DNA of 64,000 nucleotides from an uncultured Prevotellaceae bacterium (GCA_902776545.1 CACYQO010000015.1:1-64000); one strand, 5' to 3'. Positions 36,758-44,626 are shown, numbered from the stretch's first letter. Notes: generated by a model not told the origin, from the sequence alone. A program made the numbers and translations.

Positions 36758-37171
36758 GTGAATATTGAAGTCGTAAAGATTATTGTCGAAGGCAGCATGA
36801 ACCTGAGTACCGCCCTCGGGATGGAGTTCCTCTCCACGCCCGAGGACGATACGTGTATGGCGCGTATGCAGGTTGACGAGCGCAATCGTCAGCCCTTCGG
36901 ATTCCTCAGTGGCGGGGCGTCATTAGCTTTGGCGGAGAATGTGGCAGGTGTGGGATCGTCAGCCCTCTGTCCTGGCTGTGCCTGTGTGGGCATCGAGGTC
37001 AGCGGCAGTCATGTGAAGGCGGTGGCCGAGGGTGACACCGTGACGGCCTATGCCCGTCTGTTGCACCGTGGAACGACCCTCCATGTCTGGAATGTGGATA
37101 TCAAGGACACGACGGGCGACCTGATCTCGAATGTCCGAGTCACTAATTATATCATCAAACAGAAGAAGTAA
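36758..37171 (+). CDS. Hotdog-fold acyl-CoA thioesterase, probably DHNA-CoA thioesterase
   Basis: This 137-residue protein is a PaaI-type hotdog thioesterase with QPFGFLSGGASLALAENVA and a late GTTLHVWNVDI strand. The GTG start at 36758 is chosen because the N-terminal helix fits the family. The residue in the usual HGG motif is SGG, a change at His worth noting. It lies next to menF and menD, so hydrolysis of 1,4-dihydroxy-2-naphthoyl-CoA is likely. Its stop overlaps the menF start by one base. Confidence 0.78.
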   Translation: MNIEVVKIIVEGSMNLSTALGMEFLSTPEDDTCMARMQVDERNRQPFGFLSGGASLALAENVAGVGSSALCPGCACVGIEVSGSHVKAVAEGDTVTAYARLLHRGTTLHVWNVDIKDTTGDLISNVRVTNYIIKQKK

Positions 37172-38271
37172 TGTCTGCTTTTGCCATCTATCGTTTGCCG
37201 CATGAAGATTGTGCGACACTTGTTCAGCAGACGGAAGGTGAGCCTGCGGAATTTCTTTCTTGTACAGAACTCAACGGCAAGCACGGCTTTGTCGTTGCTC
37301 CCTTTGAGGTAACAGCGCAACAGCCTATTCTCTTGATTCGACCTGACAAGGTAGAATCGAGGAAAGTGGAAAGTGGAAAGTGGAAAGAGGAAGGAGATAT
37401 CCTTTCCGCAGAAGAATCAATAGCAGAGTATTCTCTTTCCTCTTTCCACTTTCCTCTTTCCTCTAAATCAACCTATTTCATCGACTTCGCCAACTATCAT
37501 GCCCAGCTCGAGGCCGGTGTCTTCCGGAAGATCGTCCTGGCCCGTTGTGCAGAAGAGGTGTCGGAAGAAGCGATAGACCCCATGGAACTCTTCAGCCGAG
37601 CCTGTGAGTTATACCCTCGGATGTTCATCTCGCTGGTGTCCACCTCCAAGAGTGGGGTATGGCTGATAGCCACGCCGGAGATCCTGTTGGAGGGAAAGGC
37701 GCACGACTGGCATACCGTAGCCTTGGCAGGTACGATGAAACTGGAAGGGGATTCTCTGATGGGCGAAGGTGAGAAAGTTACCTGGGCTACGAAGGACATC
37801 CAGGAACAGCGTATCGTCACCACTTATATCGCAGAGTGTCTGGAACAGTTTACGGGTGATTTCCATGAAGAGGGTCCCCGTACCGTCCGTGCAGCCAATC
37901 TGGTTCATCTACGGAGTGATTTTTCCTTTAAACTGCCTGATGGTCAACACTTGGGTGATTTGCTTCATGCACTCCATCCCACGCCTGCCGTCTGTGGCTT
38001 ACCGAAACGAGAGACGTTCAAGTTCATCATCCAGAACGAACATACGCCCCGTCGTTACTACAGTGGTTTTATGGGGATGCTCGACCCTGACGGCGGCACC
38101 CATCTCTATGTGTCTCTCCGTTGCATGAATATCGAGGGCAATCGTTATCACCTCTATGCCGGTGGCGGACTGTTGACAGACAGTACCGTCTCGCAGGAAT
38201 GGCTCGAAACGGAGGCAAAACTTGAAACAATGCGAAGGGTGATAAGCCAAAGTAACGTGTTAAAGACATAG
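37171..38271 (+). CDS. menF: Isochorismate synthase
   Basis: This 366-residue chorismate-binding enzyme catalyses the first committed step to menaquinone. The C-terminal half shows typical stretches (RKIVLARCAEEV, LVHLRSDFSF, HPTPAVCGLPK, RRYYSGFMGM, YAGGGLL). The N-terminal half carries an in-frame insertion of about 40 residues (KVESGKWKEEGD to SSFHFPLSS), encoded by a GTGGAAAG repeat and its inverted copy, which would form a hairpin in the mRNA. Confidence 0.9.
   Translation: MSAFAIYRLPHEDCATLVQQTEGEPAEFLSCTELNGKHGFVVAPFEVTAQQPILLIRPDKVESRKVESGKWKEEGDILSAEESIAEYSLSSFHFPLSSKSTYFIDFANYHAQLEAGVFRKIVLARCAEEVSEEAIDPMELFSRACELYPRMFISLVSTSKSGVWLIATPEILLEGKAHDWHTVALAGTMKLEGDSLMGEGEKVTWATKDIQEQRIVTTYIAECLEQFTGDFHEEGPRTVRAANLVHLRSDFSFKLPDGQHLGDLLHALHPTPAVCGLPKRETFKFIIQNEHTPRRYYSGFMGMLDPDGGTHLYVSLRCMNIEGNRYHLYAGGGLLTDSTVSQEWLETEAKLETMRRVISQSNVLKT
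37361..37468 (+). repeat. In-frame inverted pair of the GTGGAAAG word repeat in menF
   Basis: GAAAGTGGAAAGTGGAAAG at the left and CTTTCCTCTTTCCACTTTCC-like words at the right are complementary, spaced by about 35 bases. Both arms are translated. Confidence 0.8.
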
Positions 38272-38289
38272 TAACATAATAACAAGTTA

Positions 38290-40044
38290 ATGTATTGTAA
38301 TAAGGAGAATGTAAATATATTGACTGCTTTGCTCGTGGCGCATGGCGTCCGTCATGCGGTCTGTTGTCCTGGCAGCCGCAATGCTCCCATCGTTCATAAT
38401 CTCAACGAGTGTCCTGACATCCAGTGCTATCCCGTGACGGATGAGCGTAGTGCAGGATTCTATGCCTTAGGCATGTCGCAGGCGTTGTCACAGCCTGTGG
38501 CCGTCTGTGTCACCAGTGGTACGGCGTTGCTGAATCTGGCTCCTGCCGTGGCTGAGGCCTATTATCAGCAGCGTCCCCTGATTGTCATCTCCGCAGACCG
38601 TCCCCCACAGTGGATCGACCAGCTCGACGGTCAGACATTGCCACAGCCTGATGCCCTCGGACGTTTCGTCCGCAAGGCCGTCACCCTCCCAGAGGTATCC
38701 TCTTCCCCTCCTAAGTTAGGAGGGGTTAGGGGTGGTCTGAACGAGGAAACTGATGCCTCTTCCCCTCCTAAGTTAGGAGGGGTTAGGGGTGGTCTGAACT
38801 CGGCTGAAGGACGCTTGCTACCGGAGGGACGCAAAAAGGGGGGGACTGATGCGCTTGTTCAGACCACCCCGCCTGCCGGCACCCCTCCTGACTCAGGAGG
38901 GGAATGGGGCTGGTATTGCAATCGCCTCGTCAACGAAGCCCTGCTCGAACCCTATGGCCCCGTGCATATCAACGTTCCCATCAGCGAACCTCTCTTTGAC
39001 TTCTCCGTGCCCTCATTACCAAAAGAGCGTGTCATCTCTCGCATCCTGCCCGATATCTCCGGCAACACCCTGCGCCATATCGGCCAGATGTTCATGCTCT
39101 CCAAACGACCCATGCTCATCGACGGTCAGCCGATGAACCCTCTCCTTGATGAGGCTGTGTCATTGATAGGCGACGATGAGAGTTATGTGCCCGACTTCGT
39201 GCTCTACATCGGAGGCTCCATCGTCAGCAAACGTGTCAAGCATTTCCTCAGGAAAGCCCGTGAGACCTGGGTGGTCAATGCCACAGGCGAGGTCACAGAT
39301 ACCTTTATGAATCTCACCCAAGTCATTCAGGGTGACGGTAAAGTGGTGGCCGATCATGTGCGCTTCCTCTGCGAGGACCGTCCGCATCCCTTCGTCCAGA
39401 AGTGGGAAGAGCTTCTTTCTTCCCTCCGTCAGAAGACCGATGCCCTCACTCCCGCCTTCTCCCAGCTCGCCGCCGTCAAACTCTTCGAAGATAAACTCTC
39501 CGCTCGGCCAAAGGCCGCTTGCTACCAACGGGACGCAAGAACTATAAACTATAAACTCTCAACTATAAACTTTAAATTTTCAACTCACTACGCCAACAGT
39601 ACCGCCATCCGCTTGGCCAACAGCTTCGCCCGTCATCCCGTCTGGTGCAACCGTGGTGTGAATGGCATCGACGGCTCACTCTCTACCGCAGCAGGCTTCT
39701 CGTGTGTGACAGATGAAAAAGTGTTCTGTGTCATTGGCGACCTGAGTTTCTTCTACGATCAGAATGCCTTGTGGAATCAGAACCTGCGAGGGAACTTCCG
39801 CATTCTCTTACTGAATAACGGCCGTGGAGGCATCTTCTCCACACTTCCTGGCTTGGATCAGAGTCCTGCCCGCGACAAATATGTCGCAGCAGAACACCAT
39901 ACCTCTGCCGAGGGCATCTGCATGCAGAACAATGTCGTCTATCTGAAGGCTGTAAACATGGAAGAACTTCAGACAGGCATCGACACCTTATTATATATAG
40001 ATAGCGATCGTCCCGTTCTCCTCGAAGTCTGTTCTTCTGTCTAA
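38290..40044 (+). CDS. menD: 2-succinyl-5-enolpyruvyl-6-hydroxy-3-cyclohexene-1-carboxylate synthase
   Basis: This 584-residue thiamine-diphosphate enzyme is the second step of menaquinone synthesis. The start holds VAHGVRHAVCCPGSRNAPI, and the diphosphate site lies in GDLSFFYDQNALWN. It carries three palindromic repeats in frame near residues 138-205 and a simple-word insertion near 416-434 (INYKLSTINFKFS), so it is longer than usual. The normal followers menB, menC and menE are not here. It overlaps the convergent kinase gene by 4 bases. Confidence 0.92.
   Translation: MYCNKENVNILTALLVAHGVRHAVCCPGSRNAPIVHNLNECPDIQCYPVTDERSAGFYALGMSQALSQPVAVCVTSGTALLNLAPAVAEAYYQQRPLIVISADRPPQWIDQLDGQTLPQPDALGRFVRKAVTLPEVSSSPPKLGGVRGGLNEETDASSPPKLGGVRGGLNSAEGRLLPEGRKKGGTDALVQTTPPAGTPPDSGGEWGWYCNRLVNEALLEPYGPVHINVPISEPLFDFSVPSLPKERVISRILPDISGNTLRHIGQMFMLSKRPMLIDGQPMNPLLDEAVSLIGDDESYVPDFVLYIGGSIVSKRVKHFLRKARETWVVNATGEVTDTFMNLTQVIQGDGKVVADHVRFLCEDRPHPFVQKWEELLSSLRQKTDALTPAFSQLAAVKLFEDKLSARPKAACYQRDARTINYKLSTINFKFSTHYANSTAIRLANSFARHPVWCNRGVNGIDGSLSTAAGFSCVTDEKVFCVIGDLSFFYDQNALWNQNLRGNFRILLLNNGRGGIFSTLPGLDQSPARDKYVAAEHHTSAEGICMQNNVVYLKAVNMEELQTGIDTLLYIDSDRPVLLEVCSSV
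38703..38904 (+). repeat. Three in-frame copies of the palindromic repeat in menD
   Basis: Copies at 38703-38742 and 38760-38799 are in one orientation (translated SSPPKLGGVRGGLN twice) and the copy at 38858-38904 is inverted (VQTTPPAGTPPDSGGE). Each contains CCCCTCC...GGAGGGG. The reading frame is kept through all of them. Confidence 0.85.
39538..39590 (+). repeat. In-frame AACTATAAACT word repeat in menD
   Basis: Four to five units of CTATAAACT and CAACT are translated as TINYKLSTINFKFST. The same word makes the hairpin at 29165-29278. Confidence 0.75.
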
Positions 40045-41738
40045 TATTTAAAACTTGACCCTCCGAGGAACTCCCGCATGATGGATGTCGGTGGAATCTC
40101 CTTGTCGCTGATGGGCAGGAAGTAATGCAGGAACTTCAGCAGCCTGTGCGCCTCCGCATACTCCGTACAGTTCTTCGGCACGGAGGTGAGGATGATCTCC
40201 GCATGAATCCTCAGCACGGCAAACTCGATGTTCAGCGCAGAGTTGAACATCACATCGGCAGACTCCTGAAACGGTGTGATCCATTGATCCTCCGATGCCA
40301 GCACGTTCTTCCATTGCGCGATGGTCTGCTGGGCGGTGTATGCGCCCTTGTTATAGTCACGGATGATACGGCGCAGCAGACGGTTGTCACGCGTTGGAAT
40401 CCAGTTGTGGTCGTCCAATGAGATGCTTGTGAGGGCAGAGATGAAGATCTTGTATTTCGTGGCATCGGGAATCTTCTTCGTCAGCAGCGGGTTCAGGGCG
40501 TGGATGCCTTCGATGATGAGCACCGTGTCGCTGCCCAACTTCAGTTTCTTGCCGTTATACTCCCGTTTGCCCGTCACGAAGTTATATTCAGGAATCTCCA
40601 CCCTTTCCCCCTGCATCAGCCTGAGCAGATGGTCTTCGAGCAGCGCATATTCCACCGTCTCGATATTGTCGAAGTCATAGTCGCCGTTGGGTAGCTTGGG
40701 GGTGTCCACACGGTTCACGAAATAGTCGTCCGTAGAGAACGATACCGGTCTCAGTCCGCAGGCGAGCAGCTGTACGGAGAGACGTTTGCAAAAGGTGGTC
40801 TTGCCCGAGCTCGACGGTCCAGTGATGAGCACTAACCTCACAGGATCCTTCTCCCGGTGGAACCGGCGTTCTATCTCCTCGGCTATCTGCACGATCTTCT
40901 TCTCCTGCAGGGCCTCAGACACCTGGATAAGCTCTGAGGCATAGCCACGCATGACGGCTTTGTTCACATCACCGGCATTCGACAGGCGCATGATGATGTC
41001 CCAGCGTGTCTTCTCGGCAAACATCTCAAAGGTCTTCGGCTGTGGCATCTTCTCTGCCAGCACCGACGGATGGTTCCAGTCCGGCACCCTCAACAGCAGA
41101 CCGTCTTCGTAGCGCTCCAGTCCCCACACCGTCAGATAGCCTGCCGACGGCACTAATGGTCCGTAGTAATAGTCCACGGTATCGCCCAACGTATAGTAGT
41201 CGCTGTAAATCTGTCCGCTCGTCTCCAACAGCTTCACCTTGTCCTGGAATCCCCGCTCGGCAAACACGCGGATGGCTTCCTCGTTGGTCGCCTCCGTACG
41301 ACGGAAGGGCATGTCGAGGGCGATGATCTCCTGCATCCGCTGCCTGATCTTTTCCACATCCTCATCGGTAATCTTTCTCCCTTCCCTTCGGGAGGGGTTG
41401 GGGGTAGGTCTGAAGTTGCAATAGTATCCGCGGCAGAGCGAGTGCTCGATAAAGAGCTTAGAACCAGGGAACACATCCTGCGTCGCCTTGTATAGCACAA
41501 AACTCAGCGATCTGACATACACCCTGTGACCGGACCCCTCGCGGGCATCAAGAAACTCCACGTCGCGGTTCTGGAAGAGTCTGAACTTCAGACCTTCCGA
41601 GGTGTTGTTCACTCTTGCCGATACCACGGGGTATGGCAGGCGGATCTCGTCGGCAAACTCCTGATACACGTCGAGCAGTGAGATTCCCTCGGGGAAACTC
41701 CTCGTCACATTGATGTTCTTACAGCGGATTTGTAGCAT
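40041..41738 (-). CDS. Nucleoside (uridine) kinase with TGS-like N-terminal domain
   Basis: This 565-residue protein has an N-terminal TGS-type domain (about 1-65), a threonyl-tRNA-synthetase-like second domain (about 70-260) and a phosphoribulokinase/uridine-kinase domain (about 280-560) with Walker A GPSSSGKTTF. This layout is known in Bacteroidetes and Firmicutes nucleoside kinases. A palindromic repeat variant is read in frame as FRPTPNPSRREGRKI (41377-41415). The protein ends at the convergent menD. Its start overlaps the end of the preceding phytase-like gene by 20 bases. Confidence 0.85.
   Translation of the reverse strand: MLQIRCKNINVTRSFPEGISLLDVYQEFADEIRLPYPVVSARVNNTSEGLKFRLFQNRDVEFLDAREGSGHRVYVRSLSFVLYKATQDVFPGSKLFIEHSLCRGYYCNFRPTPNPSRREGRKITDEDVEKIRQRMQEIIALDMPFRRTEATNEEAIRVFAERGFQDKVKLLETSGQIYSDYYTLGDTVDYYYGPLVPSAGYLTVWGLERYEDGLLLRVPDWNHPSVLAEKMPQPKTFEMFAEKTRWDIIMRLSNAGDVNKAVMRGYASELIQVSEALQEKKIVQIAEEIERRFHREKDPVRLVLITGPSSSGKTTFCKRLSVQLLACGLRPVSFSTDDYFVNRVDTPKLPNGDYDFDNIETVEYALLEDHLLRLMQGERVEIPEYNFVTGKREYNGKKLKLGSDTVLIIEGIHALNPLLTKKIPDATKYKIFISALTSISLDDHNWIPTRDNRLLRRIIRDYNKGAYTAQQTIAQWKNVLASEDQWITPFQESADVMFNSALNIEFAVLRIHAEIILTSVPKNCTEYAEAHRLLKFLHYFLPISDKEIPPTSIMREFLGGSSFKY
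41377..41415 (-). repeat. In-frame palindromic repeat variant in the nucleoside kinase
   Basis: The variant has the palindrome CTCCC-TTCCCTTC-GGGAGGGG and the end GGTAGGTCTGAAG, close to the GGTCTGAA end of the copies in menD and GH97. It is translated on the minus strand as RPTPNPSRREG. Confidence 0.7.
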
Positions 41739-42744
41739 AGTCGTTGGGATTGAATGATATGTCGGAAATGACGATGGTCTTGAACCAGTCTTTGAGATAG
41801 CCCTTATACTGATTCTGGGAGTCTGCCACTAACAGCAGCACCTGCCGTCCGTCGGCCAGCTTCGGCCCGGCACAGATACCTTCATAGTTGGCGAAACTAC
41901 GCTTTGTCAGGTTGATGCGTGTGCGGAACTCCGTGAGCAGTTGTTTCCTCAGGGTGTCGCCAGGCTGTTGCTGCTGCGGGTTTACCACGAAGAGCTTTAC
42001 ATGTACGAAGCTGCCGATGCCCTTTGGCGTCTTTCTCACTTCCCGTTCCAATACGATTACCTGTCCGTCATCGAGGGCAGCCAGACCACTCACGCCTAAG
42101 GTACTTTTGCCCTTCGTACCCTCTACGGCTGAGGAGTCTGTCACGTACCAGTATTGTTCCTTCGGTTGCAGGTCGTCGCTGAAACTTTGCAGGCGCAGCC
42201 TGTTGGCGATTTTCTTTCTGATGCTGGGCTGTTCGCCGTCCGCCTTCAGCGTATTCTCTGTGGTGGTCCAGAAACGATGTGTCTTCGCGTTGTAGGTCAG
42301 TGCCTCGAAACCTTTGTTGCCATGCGAAACGCTGAACACGTCAGGGATGTTCAGTTTCCGTCCCGTCAGCTGTCCTTCGAGCGTGTACTCCACGATCTGC
42401 CCGTCGCTCTCGCCACTCAGAAACAGCGTATTCATCGGAGCCACGTAACAGATGCCCTCCTCGTCGCGGTTCGGCTGATTTGAGGTCATGAAACTGTCAG
42501 CCCTCACGTCCTCGATCTTGCCTGTGATGGAGTCGAGGCGGATGTTCACTAACAGGAAACCCGCTGTTGCCGACTTGTCGTTGCAGACGGCATAGCGGTC
42601 GCCGCCTAACCACGTCACGCCGCTGTAGTTCCCTGCCGGCACCGCCTTCTTGAAGTGGCTCTGTTTGTTCTGCACCACCTGCTGCGCTGTCACCTGCACT
42701 GTCGCTATCAACAGCAAAGCAAGATATATGACCTTTCTTCTCAT
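41719..42744 (-). CDS. Secreted esterase-like/phytase-like beta-propeller protein
   Basis: This 341-residue protein starts at ATG 42744 with a signal peptide (about 1-20). The rest is beta-rich with phytase-like-domain motifs (SGVTWLGGDRYAVCNDKS, GFEALTYNAKTHRFW, NYEGICAGPKLADGRQVLLLVADS). The family includes esterase-like propellers of uncertain activity. Promoter element TATCTTTG ends 8 bases before the ATG, so the message may be leaderless. Confidence 0.8.
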   Translation of the reverse strand: MRRKVIYLALLLIATVQVTAQQVVQNKQSHFKKAVPAGNYSGVTWLGGDRYAVCNDKSATAGFLLVNIRLDSITGKIEDVRADSFMTSNQPNRDEEGICYVAPMNTLFLSGESDGQIVEYTLEGQLTGRKLNIPDVFSVSHGNKGFEALTYNAKTHRFWTTTENTLKADGEQPSIRKKIANRLRLQSFSDDLQPKEQYWYVTDSSAVEGTKGKSTLGVSGLAALDDGQVIVLEREVRKTPKGIGSFVHVKLFVVNPQQQQPGDTLRKQLLTEFRTRINLTKRSFANYEGICAGPKLADGRQVLLLVADSQNQYKGYLKDWFKTIVISDISFNPNDYATNPL

Positions 42745-42752
42745 TCCAGCTG

Positions 42753-42760
42753 CAAAGATA
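42753..42760 (-). promoter_or_regulatory. -7 element TATCTTTG for the phytase-like gene
   Basis: It abuts the ATG at 42744 with 8 bases between, suggesting leaderless transcription. Confidence 0.55.
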
Positions 42761-43077
42761 CTATTTTTATTTTGATACTGCAACAATTATCCGAATTTGT
42801 TTGGTAGAATCAAAAACTTTTCTTATATTTGCAACCAATTAATATTATCCACACCGGGTCACATCAGAACAGATGTGGGAAAACCTGTACAAAAAGTATC
42901 CATGGTTAAGGTAATATCAAAAATTGAGGGGAAATTTGCTTTTTTTCGATTTATAAGGTTTATGTGAGAATTATTTTGTACCTTTGCACCCGCTATCACG
43001 CCGTACTTGCCCCAAGGGGCAGTGAAGGTGTGGGCGAGACATATTGAAATTGGCGTCTTACAACGCTGTGTTTTTGG
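42761..43077 (+). promoter_or_regulatory. Leader region with two tandem promoters before the antiterminator gene
   Basis: Two -7 elements are visible, TATATTTG at 42824-42831 and TACCTTTG at 42979-42986. Between them is a perfect CACATC-AGAACA-GATGTG hairpin and a 21-codon open frame (42902-42967), which may be chance. After the second promoter is a TGCCCC-AA-GGGGCA hairpin near 43009-43022. The layout suits a regulated leader, but no known riboswitch is recognised. Confidence 0.45.
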
Positions 43078-43725
43078 TTGCTTGAACCTAGGAAATTCAA
43101 TCGATTATCTCAAGAACATTGCAGAGAACGTTCCTTTATCCCCAATCCAACCGACTCTCAGAAGGCCATCCCGGCCAACGACCCAGGCAGGCCCTATAGC
43201 TGGTTCCCCATGTACGTCAGATACTGTAAGGAACTGGAAGTGAAGGCCGTCATGGATACCAACGACTTCCGTACTTTCATTCCCATGGAGACCTATCATG
43301 TCAAGCGTGGTGCCAGTGTCCGGGCCGAAGAGCGCCCCGCCATCCACAACCTCCTGTTTGTCTATTCCTTCAGGGAGCGCATCACGTGGATGAAGATGTA
43401 CAACCGTGAGTGTCAGAACCTCCAGTATATGAGTCGTCACCATCTGGACGGCAGTTCAGAGGTCATCACCGTCTCCGAGCTGGCGATGGACAATCTGATC
43501 CGGGCCTCCCGTGTCGACGATCCCCATGGCCAGCGTACTTACACCGATCGCCCGCTCTCCATCACCGACCTTGATCGTCGCATCAAGTTCACGGCAGGTC
43601 CCTTCTTAGGCATCGAAGGTATCATCAAGCGCATCGACGGCAACCGTGCCATGGTCATCCCCGTCGCTGAAGGCATCAGCATGAAGATCACCATCACCCG
43701 CGCCTCCGAAATCGAGTTCTTGTAA
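43078..43725 (+). CDS. UpxY/NusG-like transcription antiterminator
   Basis: This protein of about 215 residues has a NusG-type N-terminal fold (WFPMYVRYCKELEVKAVMD, DFRTFIPMETY) and a KOW-like C-terminal part (GPFLGIEGIIKRIDGNRAMVIPV). UpxY proteins in Bacteroides let polymerase read through long polysaccharide operons. No ATG is available upstream; I use TTG 43078, with ATG 43210 a possible alternative start. No polysaccharide operon follows, only toxin-antitoxin remnants. Confidence 0.78.
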   Translation: MLEPRKFNRLSQEHCRERSFIPNPTDSQKAIPANDPGRPYSWFPMYVRYCKELEVKAVMDTNDFRTFIPMETYHVKRGASVRAEERPAIHNLLFVYSFRERITWMKMYNRECQNLQYMSRHHLDGSSEVITVSELAMDNLIRASRVDDPHGQRTYTDRPLSITDLDRRIKFTAGPFLGIEGIIKRIDGNRAMVIPVAEGISMKITITRASEIEFL

Positions 43726-43760
43726 TTACATGGCTGATTACATGGCAATTAATGTTTTAA
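43723..43760 (+). repeat. Left copy of a 38-bp direct repeat
   Basis: It begins at the stop codon of the UpxY-like gene and contains TTACATGGCTGATTACATGG. It matches 44549-44586 with one mismatch (C for T). Confidence 0.9.
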
Positions 43761-43784
43761 TAAGTTCCGTGCCCCAAAAACCGT

Positions 43785-43838
43785 GAGTTAACTCAAATCA
43801 TCCATCGAGTTAACTCAACCGACAAATCGAGTTAACTC
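43785..43838. repeat. Array of three GAGTTAACTC palindromes at 22-bp steps
   Basis: Perfect palindromes lie at 43785-43794, 43807-43816 and 43829-43838, with 12-base spacers of different sequence. The array lies 66 bases before the -7 element of the antitoxin-like gene. Confidence 0.9.
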
Positions 43839-43903
43839 AGGGTTTTTCGGAGCTCATTTCAAGTGTTTTGCAAAAAATAAGCAGATAGATGCTCTTTATT
43901 TGT

Positions 43904-43911
43904 ATCTTTGC
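43904..43911 (+). promoter_or_regulatory. -7 element TATCTTTG for the antitoxin-like gene
   Basis: TATCTTTG is followed by AAAGGAG, a purine-rich ribosome site rarely this clear in Bacteroidales, and ATG 43943. Confidence 0.6.
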
Positions 43912-43942
43912 ACCATTCAAACACTAAAAGGAGAAATAAGAT

Positions 43943-44239
43943 ATGGCAACTATAGTATTAGACGTGCAGGATGAGAGCCTGCTGACGCAGATTAAGAGAG
44001 CATGCCAACTGCTAAAAGGCGTGGCTTCTGTGAAGGTTGTGAGTAAGCGAGAGAAAAGTCAAGCTTGCTTGAACTCTTCCGAGAGTGAACAAGCTCAAGC
44101 AGAGCTTAAGGTGCATAAGACCAAGAACGAGGATATCACCAAAACGGCTGGATACAAGGAGGCCATGGACGATATTAAGCATGGCCGAGTGTATCATGCT
44201 GAGAGTGTGGATGACATGTTTAAGCAGATTCTGGGCTGA
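43943..44239 (+). CDS. Antitoxin-like protein (RelB/DinJ position)
   Basis: This 98-residue protein begins MATIVLDVQDESLLTQIKRACQLLKGV and ends HAESVDDMFKQILG, which fits short antitoxins that pair with RelE/YafQ toxins. Its stop TGA overlaps the ATG of a truncated toxin (TGATG), the usual arrangement in these modules. The middle is polar and low in complexity. The toxin is broken, so the antitoxin may be a relic or a trans-acting antidote. Confidence 0.65.
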   Translation: MATIVLDVQDESLLTQIKRACQLLKGVASVKVVSKREKSQACLNSSESEQAQAELKVHKTKNEDITKTAGYKEAMDDIKHGRVYHAESVDDMFKQILG

Positions 44240-44331
44240 TGTATAGCATTAATTATACCCATCAGTTCAAGAAAGACATGCGTAAGTGTGTCAGTTTGAA
44301 AAGTTGTATCTTTGCACCGACGATATATTAA
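44239..44331 (+). pseudogene. Truncated YafQ/RelE-type toxin
   Basis: The frame starts MYSINYTHQFKKDMRKC, a good match to the start of YafQ-type mRNA interferases, then runs into unrelated codons and stops at 44331 after 30 residues. The catalytic C-terminal half is missing. The break near 44290 is followed at once by a new promoter. Confidence 0.7.
44307..44314 (+). promoter_or_regulatory. -7 element TATCTTTG within the toxin remnant
   Basis: TATCTTTGCACC repeats the promoter text before the antitoxin gene (43904). It ends 23 bases before ATG 44338. Confidence 0.5.
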
Positions 44332-44337
44332 GAAGTT

Positions 44338-44517
44338 ATGATGACAACAACATATCCGCAAGTTGAAGTGTCTCCTGTTGGTGCTAAAAAAATCACACAG
44401 AAGATAAAGGCTCTGGAGAATGACTCGGAGGGATTCTTCAAATTGGGAGGTTTTATGGCTGATTCTAGCAGCAATGCTGAAGAACTTCTTGAAGAGGCAC
44501 TAAACACTCCATCGTGA
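44338..44517 (+). CDS. Small acidic protein, possible orphan antitoxin
   Basis: This 59-residue frame begins MMTTTYPQVEVSPVGAKKI and ends AEELLEEALNTPS. It has a promoter of its own and a position typical of a second antitoxin. I do not recognise the family. No toxin follows; the second 38-bp direct repeat begins 31 bases after the stop. Confidence 0.5.
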   Translation: MMTTTYPQVEVSPVGAKKITQKIKALENDSEGFFKLGGFMADSSSNAEELLEEALNTPS

Positions 44518-44548
44518 GTCCTGGCTTTTCAAAACGGGATATAACGAA

Positions 44549-44586
44549 TAATTACATGGCTGATTACATGGTAATTAATGTTTTAA
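44549..44586 (+). repeat. Right copy of the 38-bp direct repeat
   Basis: It matches 43723-43760 with one mismatch. The two copies, 826 bases apart, bracket the toxin-antitoxin remnants, as would a duplicated target or a recombination site. Confidence 0.9.
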
Positions 44587-44626
44587 GTGCAATCAGTGGG
44601 ATCCGTGTGAGTTCTCGCCCCCTCTC

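Noticed and set aside
42902..42967. A 21-codon peptide gene in the UpxY leader
   Set aside because: There is no clear ribosome site and the frame ends just before the second promoter; kept only as a note in the leader entry.
43943..44331. A working toxin-antitoxin module
   Set aside because: The toxin frame ends after 30 residues without the catalytic half, so only the antitoxin can be functional.
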